From contig OX411552.1 in the NCBI GenBank assembly GCA_948146395.1, positions 3,781,501 through 3,845,500 of the forward strand: a stretch of 64,000 nucleotides of DNA. Direction: 5' to 3'. This DNA comes from Fragum whitleyi. Lineage: Eukaryota > Mollusca > Bivalvia > Cardiida > Cardiidae. The translations under genes and the position numbers were made by a program. Below are positions 23,901 through 38,900 of the stretch, piece by piece (the first letter of the stretch is position 1; each line of letters starts with the position of its first letter). The notes beneath the pieces are model-generated. The model was not told where the DNA came from and did no database searches. It saw only the letters and a program-made list of their open reading frames with translations.

Positions 23901-26900
23901 TTCCACCATATAACATTTAGAGAAATGACCTCTGCCCTTAAAATGCTTATTTTTCATCCGATCACAATAATTTTTGGTAGACTGATAAAAGGTCACTCAA
24001 GGATCATTCATGTTAAATTTATTTTGTATCCATCAATTAGAATCTGAGAAAACTCACTTTTTACCGTATTTGGAAATTAGCCACGCCCATTAAATCCATG
24101 TTTTTCATTGGATCAAAATTTCTTGAACAACTTTGAAAGAGGGTCACCCAAGGATCATTCCTGTGAAGTTTAGTTGAAATTCATCCAGTAGTTTCTGAGA
24201 AGATTTTTAAAGAAAAAGTTTAGGACCGGACGCACGCACGGACGACTGCACGACGGACACAACACCATGACAATAGCCCCAGTGGCTTTCAGCCAATGGA
24301 GCTAAAAAGCATCTACATACCCCTCCCCCCCTTTGATAGTATGGGTTGTTCTTTTGATAGTGAGCATGTGTCCCAAGTTCCAAGTGAATGCCTTCAGTAG
24401 AACCAGAAATGTTACAAAATGTCAAAGTTTTCACATGAAGATGACAACATGCATGGCGACAACGACACTAAGGCTATAGCAATACCTCAGATTTTCTCTG
24501 AAAACAGCCAAGCTAAGAATACAAAAGTATAAACACAACACCAGCCAAAACATTCGGAACATCACCTGGCCATTTCTGTAAACTGCAACGGACCTCAAAT
24601 GTATTTAAGTTGGATGGGTATGTAACAAAATCGTGCATTTTGTTAGGCGGAAACAGTGTAAGAAAAACTAGCACTGTACATAGATTTATATCTATTACAG
24701 TAAATATCAGCTGAAAAATCGTAATTTTTGAGAATGACGAATCATTCTCAAAAATTAAGACTTTTGCAGCCATTATTTAAGAATCTAAAGATATTTATAT
24801 TAAGATATGATGGTTTCACAAAAGTGACTTAAACGAGTAGCGTTGGTGATGTCGAATATTTTTGCTCGCAGTTTCAAAAGTTTTCCCGTAATTTTTAAAA
24901 ATAGTCCGTCTATGTACATCCAAGGTTGATAGTGAGATTGGCTGAGTGGTGTTCCGAATGCAGCCAAAATAGGCCTAGTAAGTATGGCTGATTATTATTG
25001 CTTTCAACAAATCTACCTAAATTAGGAAATATTCATCATGACAAAGCAGTCTTGAAGGCTGAATTGTTAGTTTAAAGTTCTAAATATACTTACAAGAAAC
25101 AGAGCCCATTTGTTACATTTTCTGATACATTGACATCAGCAAAACCTTTTACACCGGTGTGATCTATAATCTTTTGTAAAGTCTGAAATGACATGGAAAG
25201 AGATTTCATTACACATATTATCTTTTTGAAAATCTGTTTGATTTGGTCTCTAAGTATAGCTTAGGATTAAAACCATGTTTTATTAAAATCATTCAACTCA
25301 CAGTTTCAGTTAAGGCAATCTACAATAACTTGAAAGTTTACAATACCAAAGTCACAGGGTTAGCTAACAATGAAAGAGAAGCGTTTAATGTTAATGGATG
25401 AGCTTTTCTTTCTGGTTATGATTGCAAGTAATGTAATAAAGACAAAAGTCAAAATCTTGTAACGTTTGAAACAGAATCAAATTCAACAGCATAAACCTTA
25501 ATGCATTTCATATGATTCATTAAAATGACTAACCTGTTTAGCTGCCTGAGCATCAGCATATCTTTCCTTCCATTTCCCTTCTAATACACTGGTGACTAGA
25601 GTCAAACCTTTACCTGTAGATGAATAAATGGTAATACAGTCCATCTTGCTCCAGCGACCATGTCTATTACATGACCATTTTTATTGTACCCTTCTTGTCA
25701 CCTTCTTTAAATAAAACTATTTTAAGGTAAATGTCATTGATCCAAAATGTAGTGTTAATTAATTATTTTTTGTTAAAACTCAAAAGAATTGTCTGGATGA
25801 AGAGATTCTATTGAGTTATTACAACAAAGAATTATTGAGAAATCTGCATTAACATATTCAATCAAAATTATGTTTTGTTTTTGTTATCAAAGCATGTACT
25901 AAGCGACCATTCTCTTAAATGACCACTCTTTGGTTGTCCCGTAAGTGGCTGCTTAATACATGTTTTACTGTAATCATGACTGTTTATTTTTCAATATATG
26001 ACCCTTCATTCAAGAAGAACTTATCTCAGAAAAGCAACAATTGAGCCTGCGCATGAGATATCCAACAATTTCAAATATGCGCAAAGTAAAGACTCTGACC
26101 AGCCTGTGCATCTGCAGTCTGACGAGAGTCTTCACTATGCTCTTAGTAGATAGATAAGATCTCAAAGTATCTGTAGGCAATCAGGTAACTTTATTTTTAC
26201 AGATTTTGGCTGTCTGGCCCTCTCAATGTTTGCGAGTCACATATTTTTTTCAAATTCTGGGAAATGTCATGCATAGGCTCATATATTGGTCAGACTGTAA
26301 AGCTTAACAAGGTTGAAACTTATTTGCTTTAGTAGATACTCCAACGTAATTAATTGATTGAATTGATTTTAACGCCGCTTTCAACATTTTTTCAGTTAAA
26401 TCACGGCGGCTGGAGCACCTAACAATGGTTTCCTGGTATTTCTCTCACCAGTACAACCACCACACCCTTTCCTAGCCTCCAGCTGCCATCTCATATAGGT
26501 CTACGATTATCAACCAATTGGTGAGAGACAAATAGTCGGAAAGAATGAGTGCTGCCGTCTGGCATCAAACCCGGGACCTCTAGATTGACAGTCTCCAACT
26601 TAATGAAAGAATTATTTTGAAAATATTTCCTCTAATTGTCCTGTATTGTCAAATTTTCTTTTCAAATATTTGCTTTTCAAGATTTCTCTATTGTCACATT
26701 TCTCTAGACAGGTTACAAATATTTACTATTTCAGTGCATTTCTTCTTTCACAGCATGTATGTGATTGAATTTTCGTGGCAAAACTTAAGCTATATTTTTT
26801 CGTACATAATTCTCCTATACTTAGTCTTTTTTGTGAAATTTGAAAAAAAAGATATGATCATTCAGTTTGGACCCATCTAAAAATATTTGTGACCAAAATG

Positions 26901-29900
26901 TCTAAATAAGGACCATCCTCAAAGTGCGAAAGCTATCAGCAGTTGACAGACTTGGCCAGCAGCACAGTCTGTGACTGTCATGAGTTAATACTTTCTGTTT
27001 TCAGCAATTTAAAGAATTCAAATCACCATTCTACATTCCCATTTATAATAATTTTACAAAATGCAATCTTTACTTGACATCTTTTAGAACTTAATCTTTT
27101 TTCAAATATTTATATTAGATTCCAGATCGATGGCTCGGCGCAAAATAGTTGTAACTGCCTATCAACATATAGGCAGTTACAACTGTTTTGGCCCTGAGCA
27201 TTCGAGATGGTCCCTTTTTTACATGACAAGTCACATTTTTTCAAGGTTTTTAGTCCCTTACCAGCTTTCAGCTGTCCAGCAAACTCCACCATTTTAGAAT
27301 ACTTCGGTTGTAAGTTTTCATCTAATTTAAATAATACTAGAACTTGTGGTCTGTCAAAAGAGAAATATCAAAACAAATTTTCTTTTACTATTCTTATCCA
27401 TATCATATACATTTTTTCTATATACATAAATAATATATATTTGTAAATTGATAAAATGTGTCTTATATTTATTAGGTTTTTTTTATTGACATTAAGATTT
27501 ACTTTGAAGGTTAATCTAGGGTCAAATGAATAAAAAAAAATATGTTAGTGTCTTAAGTTAAAAGTCAATGTTATTTCATCCTGGTTGGGAGAATTATCGT
27601 GATAATTTTTAAAAGCTGAGGCCACATAACTTTCATACTTAACCCTTTCCTGTTTTACAAAATTTTGGACCTGTCCAAATTCAAAGGTTTTGCAGACGAA
27701 AATTTTAAGTGGATTTAATTTGAAAAATAACCATTCTGTAGGGTAGAAAATCGTGTGGAAAAAGAAGAAATTGCTTGTCAGAAGCAATTTCTTCTTTTTT
27801 TCACAATGTTTTCTCAATCATAAAATCACAGGCACGTAAAAAGCAGGGATTAAACAGCAAAGGGTTAAAGGCACTGACATATTATTCTATTTATCATGCA
27901 ATAGTTTTTCAGGGCTTTACACTTCACTAAACCTTTAAAATCAGAGAATTCCAGGTGGAAGTTGTTCTATTTATGATCATGAATATGTAAATTGTTTCTG
28001 AAAATAGACTACCTGGTATCATTTCATATTATCAGACAGGTGATATCAGGTCAACACAGAGTTTGTTGCAGAATAGAATAAGTTATACCTCCAGTTTTTG
28101 GTGTGTGGCGGCCCCTGTTGTACACGCAGTAGAGAAAATTTCACAGCAGATATAGCCAACCTTCGTTTACCATCTGAATATTAATTATACATACTTCCAG
28201 TTTTTGGTGTGTGGCGGTTCTTGTTGAATAGAAGTGGGGAATTTCTCACCACTTACAAAGCCAACCCTTGCTCACCATTAGAAAATTGATTATACATACC
28301 TCCAGTTTTTGGTGTGTGGTGGCCCCTGTTGTACACGCAGTAGGGAATATCTCGCTGCTGACATAGCCAATCCCCGTATACCATCACCCCACTCTTTCTC
28401 GGCACTGTAAAACATACAAGTGTAATATTGCAGAAACCATAGCTAATTTATACACAAGATTAAACAGTATATTATTGCATAAATTGTAATTTTTCGGGTT
28501 TTTAAAGGCTTATGTTAATGCACAAAACCCAGGCGTTAGGGGAGAAAACGTGGATTAATAAGTAAATTCATGTGCTGTTAACAACTTTTTTTTCTTTAAT
28601 ATCCTCAGTCTTGGGCTATTTCTATATCAAGATGGCTTGCACTCAGGCATTTAACCATCTTATAAGGTCTCTGCAAATGTTAACGCCCTCAAAAACTAGA
28701 ATTAAACCTAATGTATATTATATTTGTAATTTTAGATAACTAAATGCTGATAACAAGCAAAAGTGCATGTGCTATACAGTTTTGACTTATGTTATCAGTT
28801 GAATAAGTTATTAGATATCTAATAACCTTTTTGGTCAAACAACCTAAATATATCGTTCATTTAAACGTATTTTTAATGGTTACCAAAACAATTTGACCTA
28901 AGATAATTTTGTGACTATGAGAATAATAAGATTATACAATAATTTTTGTCTTTAGTCCCCTCAGCTAAGGCAAAACTTAAGTTTTTATTAAAATTATACC
29001 CCAATATTGATGGCTCTGCACAAAACAGTTGTAACTGCCTATAAATATATATGCAGATACAACAACTTTGCACTGAGCCATCAATATATGAATTCAAAAC
29101 TCATTATCATAAGCCTGACAAAGGCTGTAAAATAGACAATTTATTTAAAAGAACGAAGGGTTACCAAAGCTTTAGAACTAACTACAGCGCCAAAAATGAG
29201 TGAACTTTTATATGATGTTGCTATAAATAACTTTAGTACACTTATGGGTAAACTATAAATCAGTTTAATCTAGTTTTTTCCTCTGAATACACATTTTACA
29301 TGTACATATTTTGAGCTGTTGAGCTATTTTAGTACACATTTGTAGAATTTGTATTGATAGTTCTTTACATAGAAGTTTTCAAGCGGTTTAATTCAACATG
29401 TGTGTTTTATAACTGAACACAAAATGAAGTGACCTCAAGTTATAAAATAGGATATATTTGAATGATTTAAGTTGGAATTAAGGACAGGAAAGTATAAGAA
29501 TACTTAGAATGTATAAGATTACACTACTATGTGTTTTTGACTGAATAATAAGCTGAATCAAATAGAAAACACATTTTGGGTGGAAAGCCTGGTTTTTGGA
29601 GCAGAAAAATGGACGAATTTTGTAAGGGGTAGTTTAGTAAGTAAAGCATTCCGAGTAATCTGAACTTTTTCTGTTTATAGAAGGTGACATGAATACTAAA
29701 CAAAACAATCAGGCATAAAATGAAATAAAATTGCATGAGATTGCCTAAGGATTTAACAGGTTTACACCTGAATCCTTAGAATTGACAGAGCCCCTTGTCA
29801 TAGGACAAGATCTTGTGTGAATGTAAAGACAAAGATAAAATACTAAAGCACAGTTGATAGACAAAGTCTCCTGATTTATTCCAAATCACCAATATGTGGC

Positions 29901-32900
29901 ATGGTACAGAAACTACACAGTAAATAGAGCTTTCCTGATACCTGGTCTAAATTTGACCAAAAAGATCAAGTACATCATAGCCCATAAGATGCAGTTTATT
30001 TCATTTTCATTGACTTTTAGACAATTCTTATTGCTGTTTTCTGCAAGTGGATATCCAAAAACTGTGTATTGCAGAATAACAAAGCCAACTCAAAATCATC
30101 AGGAGGTAAGTGGATGTGTTGGAAGTGTGTTTATATTTTTTCCTCAGTGCGACGCCATTAAAAAAGTTCACTCATTTTTGGCATGGCCCAGTAGATATAA
30201 ACATTAGACATGTGACTTACCCTTTATATTCTATGTATTTATAGACTAACACAGCTATAGCGATTGCTGTCAATGCATAGTACCAACTAGATATAAACAT
30301 TAGACACACACACAAGGCTAGACCAAGTATGGATAGGATCCTGCAAACAGAAATTATATGCATCAATAAATAGAGGTGTAATTTATAAGTTTGTCTTAGC
30401 TTATTAAGTTGTTTGTTTGAATGGGATCTTATGCTGCTTTCAACATTATTTCAGTCATATTGCAGTGGCTGGGGCACCTAATAATGTATTCCTGGTATTT
30501 CTCACACCAGTACTACCAGCGTCCTTCTCTAGCCTCCAACTACAATTATCAACCCATTGGTGGTAGACAAATAGTTGGAAAGGATGAGTGCCGCCGTCAG
30601 GGATTGACCTGGGACCTCTAGATTGACAGTCCCAAGCACTACCAACTGCACTATGACGGTGGCCTTAGCTTATAAAACATAAGCCTCATAAGGACTTTAG
30701 ATGATCTACTGTGCAAAATCTCATTAATCAAAATCTCTTAAAAGCATACACTTTTGACTCATCCCCTTTGCAAATCAGAGGTATTTTTTGATAGACAATT
30801 TGCTGTTCATTTTAATACAGACACAAGAAGGTATCAATAGGCTGACAGTTTACATGAAGGTGGACGAACAAAATCATTATTCTACATTCAAAAATTCTGA
30901 AAAATGAAATTCTTCATGGTATAAGATGGAAAATATGACATGACAAGAAAAAAAAAAACTATGTTTCATTAATTTGATTCTGAGATTTTCGGCAAAATGT
31001 TGGTCCATATAGAAGTCAAATGGACTATACTTAAATTGAAATAACTAAAGTAATTTTGACTCACCAATGATAAAATCTGAACCTAGGTCTCCAGCTTGGG
31101 GTTCGTAACAAGGTCTGCAGGGCACAGGCCATATTAACAAAACCATAACACATCAGGAAGAACCTAAAATATAAAGATATACCATGTTTTGCTACATATT
31201 CAATATTATTGCATAAAATGTGCTTTTTCAGGTTGTTGTGGGTATACATTAACATACAAAACCCGGGCGTTAAGGGAGAAAACATGGATTAATCAATAAA
31301 TTCATGCAAAGTTAACGCCCGATATTTTTAATTAAATGTCCTCGATTTTGGGCCTATACTGCTTATCGATTTCAATGATACTAATACTTTTCTGCACCAC
31401 TTATTGAAATAAAAAAATAAATTGGTGCATTTTATTAATTAAACGTCAAAGGTTCGATTTTGACAAGTATACATAACGATAAGTAAAATGCAGTGACAAA
31501 ATAGTCATGGTTAACAACTATTTAGAGCATAACTAAAGAAGTTGATCTAATTTGGTGACGTCATGAATCTTACAAGCAATGGCAGTAGTGTAAACAAAAG
31601 TGACCGTACAATTCATGAAAAAATTTAGCCAGCGTTTTCGTAGGTTTATGGCTTGTCTTGAAGCGTTTCCGCTGAATTAATACTATAGCCTTTCCTTTTA
31701 AGCAATAATAGCATCAATTCATGTTTTTTCGAGCGTTCACTTTTGCAGAGACCCTCAAAATGCATAAACGCCCTCGTGCTTCACACTCAGGCGTTAAACC
31801 ATTTTTCAGCTCTCTGCAAATGTGAAAACCGTCAGAAACGTCAATTAACCCTATATCAATGACTCAGTGTGAAACTGTTGTAACTGCCTATATGTTTATA
31901 GGCTGTTAAAACTGTTTCGCACTGAGCCATCAATATGATTTTATTGAATTAAAGGGGTTAAACGCCACTTTCAACATTTTTTCAGTTATATTGCGGCTCG
32001 AGCAGGTAACAATGGATTCCTGGTATTTCTCTCACCAGTGCAACCATTACATCCTTTACTAGCCTCCAGCTGCTATCTCACATAGGTTCATGATTATCAA
32101 CCCATGGGTGAGAGACAAATAGTCTTAAAGAATGATTGCCGCCATCAGGGATTGAACCCAGGCCATCAATATGGAGCAGTCAACACAAAACTATTGTAAG
32201 TACCTATACATTTACTGGCACTTACAAGAGTTTTATTTACAATTGAGCATGTGTGTGACATTTCTAACAATTTCAAATGTGTCCCTAGTAAAGACTCTGA
32301 ACAGCCTGTGCATCCACACAGTCTGTCCAGAGTCTTAACTTTTCGCTTTATTGAAAGATAAGGTATAAAAGTATTTAAAGTTAGACATGCTGTCTTCTGT
32401 TGTCTAGTCTGTCCAATGTTTGAACCTTAAGCACAGATAAAATTGTTGGAAATAACACACACAGGCTCAATTCATTTTGAACCAACCTCAACAATGCGTG
32501 TCCAGTAAAGTTTAAAATAAACAAAATGTGTTTGTTAAACACATGTGTCAGCATTTTTTTAAAATGTTGACCTTGAGAGATGACCTTGATCAAGATCAAA
32601 TTCATGTGACATGGTCAAGGTCATCTATCAAGGTCATCTCTGGTCACTATCAGTAACAATACCAACAATGTGTTATACTTACATACTTACATACCAGTAG
32701 TTATAACTGGTGTCACTTCAAATAAGTTATAGTGGCTATCAATTATCCTATTTGTATTAAAGCTATTGTCAGCATGGAGAATATTGCACACATACAGTTA
32801 TATATAATAACATTATATACTTACATAGTTATTACTGGTGCCACCATATCTAAGTTAGCTATCAAAATTCCAATCTCTGATATAGCTACGGTCAGTAACA

Positions 32901-35900
32901 AGGCTCTGAATGGTTCACCCCGCTTTGTTGTGACAGAAAAAAAGTTGAGAAACGGTATAACTCCATCCATAGCTATTGCTTGAAGTAACCTCGGTGCACC
33001 TGGAAATGACAAACATAGTGCATTGTAGTATTAACCCTTGTCATGCTAAATAAAAAGCCTTGGCAAAATTATATATATAAATCAAAGTGCTGAAAGCTCT
33101 GTATTTCCTTATTGTCAGTCAGCATTTGATTTTGAAAATATAACTTCTAAAACTTTTCTGTTTTAAAAAGGAAAATCAGGTTGTATGGACTAAGATCAGA
33201 CTGCACATATGTGCAGAATCGGGTTGTATGGACTAAGATCAGACTGCACATATGTGCAGACTGATCTTTGTCCATACATACTGTCATAGCAGTAATATCC
33301 CGGGACCAGCATGACAAGGGTTAAGCACAATATTAAATTTTAGGAATGAAGACTTTATATTTCATGTAATTCTGTTCAGACGACTACGACTCAGATATTT
33401 TTAACATACAATTAACAGTAACTATCACTATAGTCCATTTGTTGTTTTCTAAAACCCCTCTACCCCAAACATCCTGACCAAGTTTCAAGACATTTGAGCC
33501 AAAAATGTGGCCTCTAGAGTGCACAAAAGGTTTTTCTCAAATTTGACCCCTTGACCTCACTTTTGACCCTACTTGATCCAATTTCGAATTTGTTTAAGGC
33601 CTAAATGTGACAAATATTCTGACAAATTTTCAAGACATATGAGCCAAAAATGTGGTCTCTAGAGTTCATACAAGATTTTGACAGAGGAAGGACACAGCTT
33701 GATCACAAAAGCTCAGGTGAGCTAAAAATAACCTAGCTACAAACCATATCAAATGGCCAAATATCATATTGGTACATAGACTACTAATTCACAGCTCTAT
33801 AATAATGTAATACTCAAACATATTCATAGTCTTACAGCAGCAGTGTTTAATCTGGGCTCAGCTGCACATTCTATTTTATGAGAATAAAGTAACACTGTTG
33901 TCAATTCCAAGGTGAAACATTCATTTGCAAGTTATTTATTTTAGGAGTCATTCTATAAAACATGTTTGTAATCTAATTTACAATTGTGGCTATGGAACTA
34001 CTACAGTAGTTTTTTATACTGCACAGTCGATATTGGCGCAGCGACCACGTCTATTAAACAACCAATTTTAATAAGCAACCACCATAAAAAGTCCCTTCAA
34101 CGTAGGCAAAATCTCTGAAAAAGAGGTCAGGACATTCTTAACAAAAAATTGGTTTTTCCTAAATTTTTTGTTGTTGGATTCCATTAGAATCATCTCAATA
34201 AGACGATTCTAATGGGTAAAACATCATAGGATTCAGTGCCACTATAAATGTGATCAAATTGAACTGTTATAAATGCAATCAAAATGAACTGTCATATTCA
34301 TCATAATATTTTGTATTAGGCGACTATTCCCATAAGCAACCACTTTTTGGTGGTCCCCTTAGTGGTCGTTTAACACAAGTTTTACTGTATTTCAGATAAC
34401 AATGAGAACTTGTCACACAAAAGTGGGCACAACAAGCAATCATGATCAGTTAATTGCTTTAAAGTGAATCATCTTAAATCTAAAATGGAACATGATTCTT
34501 ACAAAAAAAACATTTTACTGTTATTTACTGTAAGGTTTGCTTTATTAGTGTTATGAAGAAAGCATATTTCAATAAAAAATCTTGAATAACAGCATCAAAG
34601 TACCATAAAATTGACCTTGACAGATAACCTTGACACCGGCAGATGGATATTATTGAGATCTATTACCATGCCAATTACAAACTTTTATCTTGGATAGTCT
34701 TAAAGTGAAGTGAAGTCTGGCTCGTTGGCTCGTTCACACGCTCGACTCGTACCCCGGTGGTTGACTGTTCGAGCCCCACCGGAGGCGGGTAATGTTTTCA
34801 CAGACAGGGCCCCAGTCCACCCAGCTGAAAAAGTGGGTAGCAGTGGTTAGAACCCATTGCCTCTCTCTCAATGTGTAGGATAATATCTGGATTGAGTTAG
34901 GACCAGGATGGAAATAAGAGTCATTTGACCCATGTTATCCTCGAGTGAAAAAAAAGTAATTGGCAATGTTAAGTTTCTTGGTCAAGTTTTGCACACACAC
35001 AGACAGACCAACAGAATGACAATGGTAAAACAATATGCCTCCAATCTTATTGATGCCGGGGCAACAAAATAACTCTAAGCTGAGTTTACAACATTTTACC
35101 AATACATTTTAACAAATTAAGCTCAAGACATGGGCAAAAGCTTTAAGGAGGAAATAATTACTGTTGCATGTATAATGTTTTCCCGTTTGAGGGACATTTA
35201 CAAGAACCAAGAGACTAATTAAGTCTAAAATGCTTGAGAACTAATCTGTATTTTAGGCTGAAAACTACTCTAAAATGCTATCCTATGACAACTAATTACA
35301 AACAGAAATCTGTTGGGTCCTACTGGTTTAAAGCAAAATGTTTATCAACAAAGTTTTCAAACTTTGCAATAAAAGTCTCAATTGACTTGTTTTATTGCCC
35401 TTCACTGTGAAGTACATTTCTAAACATCTTCAAAACATTTCTGAGCAAAATAATTTTAATTAGACTTTCTTTGAACTCATGGAAACATCAGTCAAATACT
35501 CAATCTTGACTTAACTGAAAAAGAGGTCTTTGGAGAACAAAGATGGAAAAGGAGAAATAAAACACATTCTATCCTAATATTTATTTTCAATCCTTATCTT
35601 AATTTGAGAGATTTGGCAACAACTTCTTGTCATTTTGGTTTATATATGTATAATTATTAGGGATGGGAACGAATATCCGAATATTCGAATATTCGTTTTT
35701 CCCGCGAATATTCGAATACGATTTTCGAATACGAATATTCGTTTTAATGTGACTGAATTTGAGCATTTGCCTTTATATCTGTAAAAGAAGTGGGAAGTAA
35801 GTTTTCAATATTGAAACGATTTTCTCACATCATTTTCAATCGTATGTATATAAGTGTCAAAAAGGTACAAGGAAAATCAATTATTATGACAGGTTGCATA

Positions 35901-38900
35901 TCAGATTCTGTTTATCAGCAGTCTGTCCGTGAAACATCGACCAATGTGTAAATGTGTTACTATAACACCTATGGAGAGTTGAAATCTATATGCAAATTTT
36001 CGGATACGTCAAAACGATTGACTTTACGTCGAACGAAATTTATTTGAAACCATAAACCATAGGACGCGCGGCTTTTGATATATTATTTTTCTCTTGACTC
36101 GATTTCAAAGAAAAGTAGATAATTGTCTCTTCGCCGGCAATAAGACAAGTGCACAACCATGAAGATGTGCAATATTCATCAATGGGCGACCTATTTGTGT
36201 TTCTAAAAGTCACATCGTAGTTATGACGCTTTGATTTTCCATCGGGTATTCGATGTATTTTTCGGATTCGGGTTAATATAATATTTTGTTTCAAAAGTGT
36301 CTGTTCTATCCTACAACACTTTAGAACGTGTCACCAAAAAGTGTATAAAATTGTAAAGTCTCGGAAAACGAATTCCAAAATAAATGTTCTGGTCTGTCGA
36401 CGCCAAAAAACATCGCAATCAAAGCTTGAATCACTAAGTTTCACGAACTTTTGATCGCACATTTTACACTGTACTAATTTATATTGTCACATGAAAAGGT
36501 AATATAAAGTGAAATCAAGACAAATAATTTCAATTTTATTGGATGTGATTGGATTCTCGAAATAAGTTCACCATTCCACAAGGTGTGAGGAACGCAAGGC
36601 AACCCTACTTGGAGATTCAATGGCGTCTCGGATCGCGCCGTAGGAACTTAGTAATTTTTAATTTCATTTCTATTAAGCATTTTTTCTGCAAATTAAAATC
36701 AGAGAAATCCGATTCAAGTTAAATTGAATCTCTTTTCTTAATATTCATAATCTGTACAAGTTAAAGTAACCTCGAACAAGAAAAGGAATAATAATCGGGT
36801 ATAAACAATACTCGGATATTCAATTTGTAAGTAGCCAAAACGAATATTCGAATATATTCGAATATGAATTTTGCTATTCGTTCCCATCCCTAATAATTAT
36901 ACAGGTACTTGTTACAGACAGATCTAAGCTACAGTTGAGGAAATTCCAATAGAAGATAAAAAATTGCAAGTTAAACAGGTTGGACAGAAATAGAAGATAA
37001 TACTTTGCAAGTGAACATTGGACAGACTTATTGGACAGACAATAGTTAAACAAGTCTTTGCACAAACAGAACTAAAGGGTGAACTTTGTTTTTAAGGGAG
37101 GGGAAAATAGAAAACAGTGAGGAAGTAGATGAGGTTTATATTCTTGACAATTACAATACATGTAGTTGTCCAAGGACAAAAGGTGAACATCCTGCAAAAG
37201 CCAAATTAAAAACAAGTATCAATCCCTCAAGAAGGAGTTTTACTCAGGACCAGCTAATTATTAACATTTTACCTTGAGCCGTGAACTTGACCTTGCAGCT
37301 AACCAAAGATTTAATTAAAAGACACCAGCCCTGTGTTCAGTTTGTAAAAACGTTTCGGAAGCACTTAGAGATGATACCCAACTTTGCACATGCACTTAGG
37401 TGCAAAACAAGGTATCATTTCGAAGGGCTTCGCTAAGGTTTTCATCCTGAATGCAGGACATTAATCAAGATAGGGAACTATTATAGAGCCAAATTATCTC
37501 TAAATCTATCAATTTGAAGATTTGACCTTAATCTGTAACCTTGACCTTTGAGGTATAAGATTTCTTTCGACTGGCACATCTACTCAGTATAGATAACAAT
37601 TGTGAAAAGTTATTTTGAAATTTATCCACAAAAGTAGGAATAATATGCACCAAGCCAATGTCGGACGCAATGAAGTAAAATTCACACAAACCAATACTTA
37701 TAACTAAACAAATACCCGTGTGATAACATCCCATATGATATCTTTTATGATATCACATTGACATTTTTATATCTATGACATATTACAGTTATTTTTAGAA
37801 AATTGCTTTTCTGATAGAAACATCAATAAAAACAAGGCAAATAGAGGTTATAAGATAAATACAATGCATACTTAGTGTATTGTATAGAAAAATATCTAAC
37901 TTAGATGTGGGAATTGATAATTGCCTCAGCAGAGCCTCGAAAAATAATAATTCCTCCAACCTAGTTAGATTTTTTTTCATACAATACATGAAGTACATAT
38001 TATATATTATACTGACAAGTCATAGTAACAACTCTGCCTCTCTCCACAAGTCTGCTCAACAAAATTTGTTTATCTAATTTGTTATCTTGGCTGTTACAGA
38101 AATCTGGATTCTATTGGGTACAAGAAAGTGAAACAATTTCTGTTGGATTTTAAGAATCTGTCTCTGAATTTCATATGAGTACTTGATTACTTGCAGCAGA
38201 AAATTACCAAAAAAATATAACAAAAACAAAGTGCTTAGAAGATGTCATTTTTAAAATAATGTTATCACCTAAAAAATTCCGGACATCCAAAATACATACA
38301 AATATTGTCCTAAAATTCTAAGAGAATGGAATAGACTTGTTTCACATAAGTCTGCGCATGTGCGGTAATCTCCCGACTCCACCCCTCATACAAACGAGGG
38401 GGCATGTCAGTTTAGTCCTGTAATAGTTTATAGAAAAATAGTATATTTTAAACCAGAAATTACTTGTTGTTATAAACGATATCAAAGTTATTTTCACACA
38501 TACCGTATTTATTCTAATAATCGCCCATATTCTAATAATCGCCCATCCTCCAAAACACCGCTCAAAATTGGCCATATTTAGGCCAATTTTCGGAAAAAGT
38601 TGATGATTCTAATAATCGCCCATCCCCCGATTTGAGAAAAATTGCTCAAATGTAAACTTCCAAATTATTCCAACAAATACTATAAAGTTCATGCAACACC
38701 TACAACAAAAACAAAAAACACTGTTGATTCGTTTATTTAGATGAACCAGCATTCGTTTACGAGAGTTACTGAAGATCGGGAATTGCTTGTGATCTTTATG
38801 TTTGTGATGGTCGTTACTGCATGATTTATTCAGATTTGAATAAGTTCTATGTTTTATGCTAAACACTGATTATCACAAACATTTTCTAAGTCCGATGTCA

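Noticed and set aside
24207..24773. Minus-strand ORFs of 75 and 86 residues
   Set aside because: They overlap repeat tails and lack family motifs or splice support.
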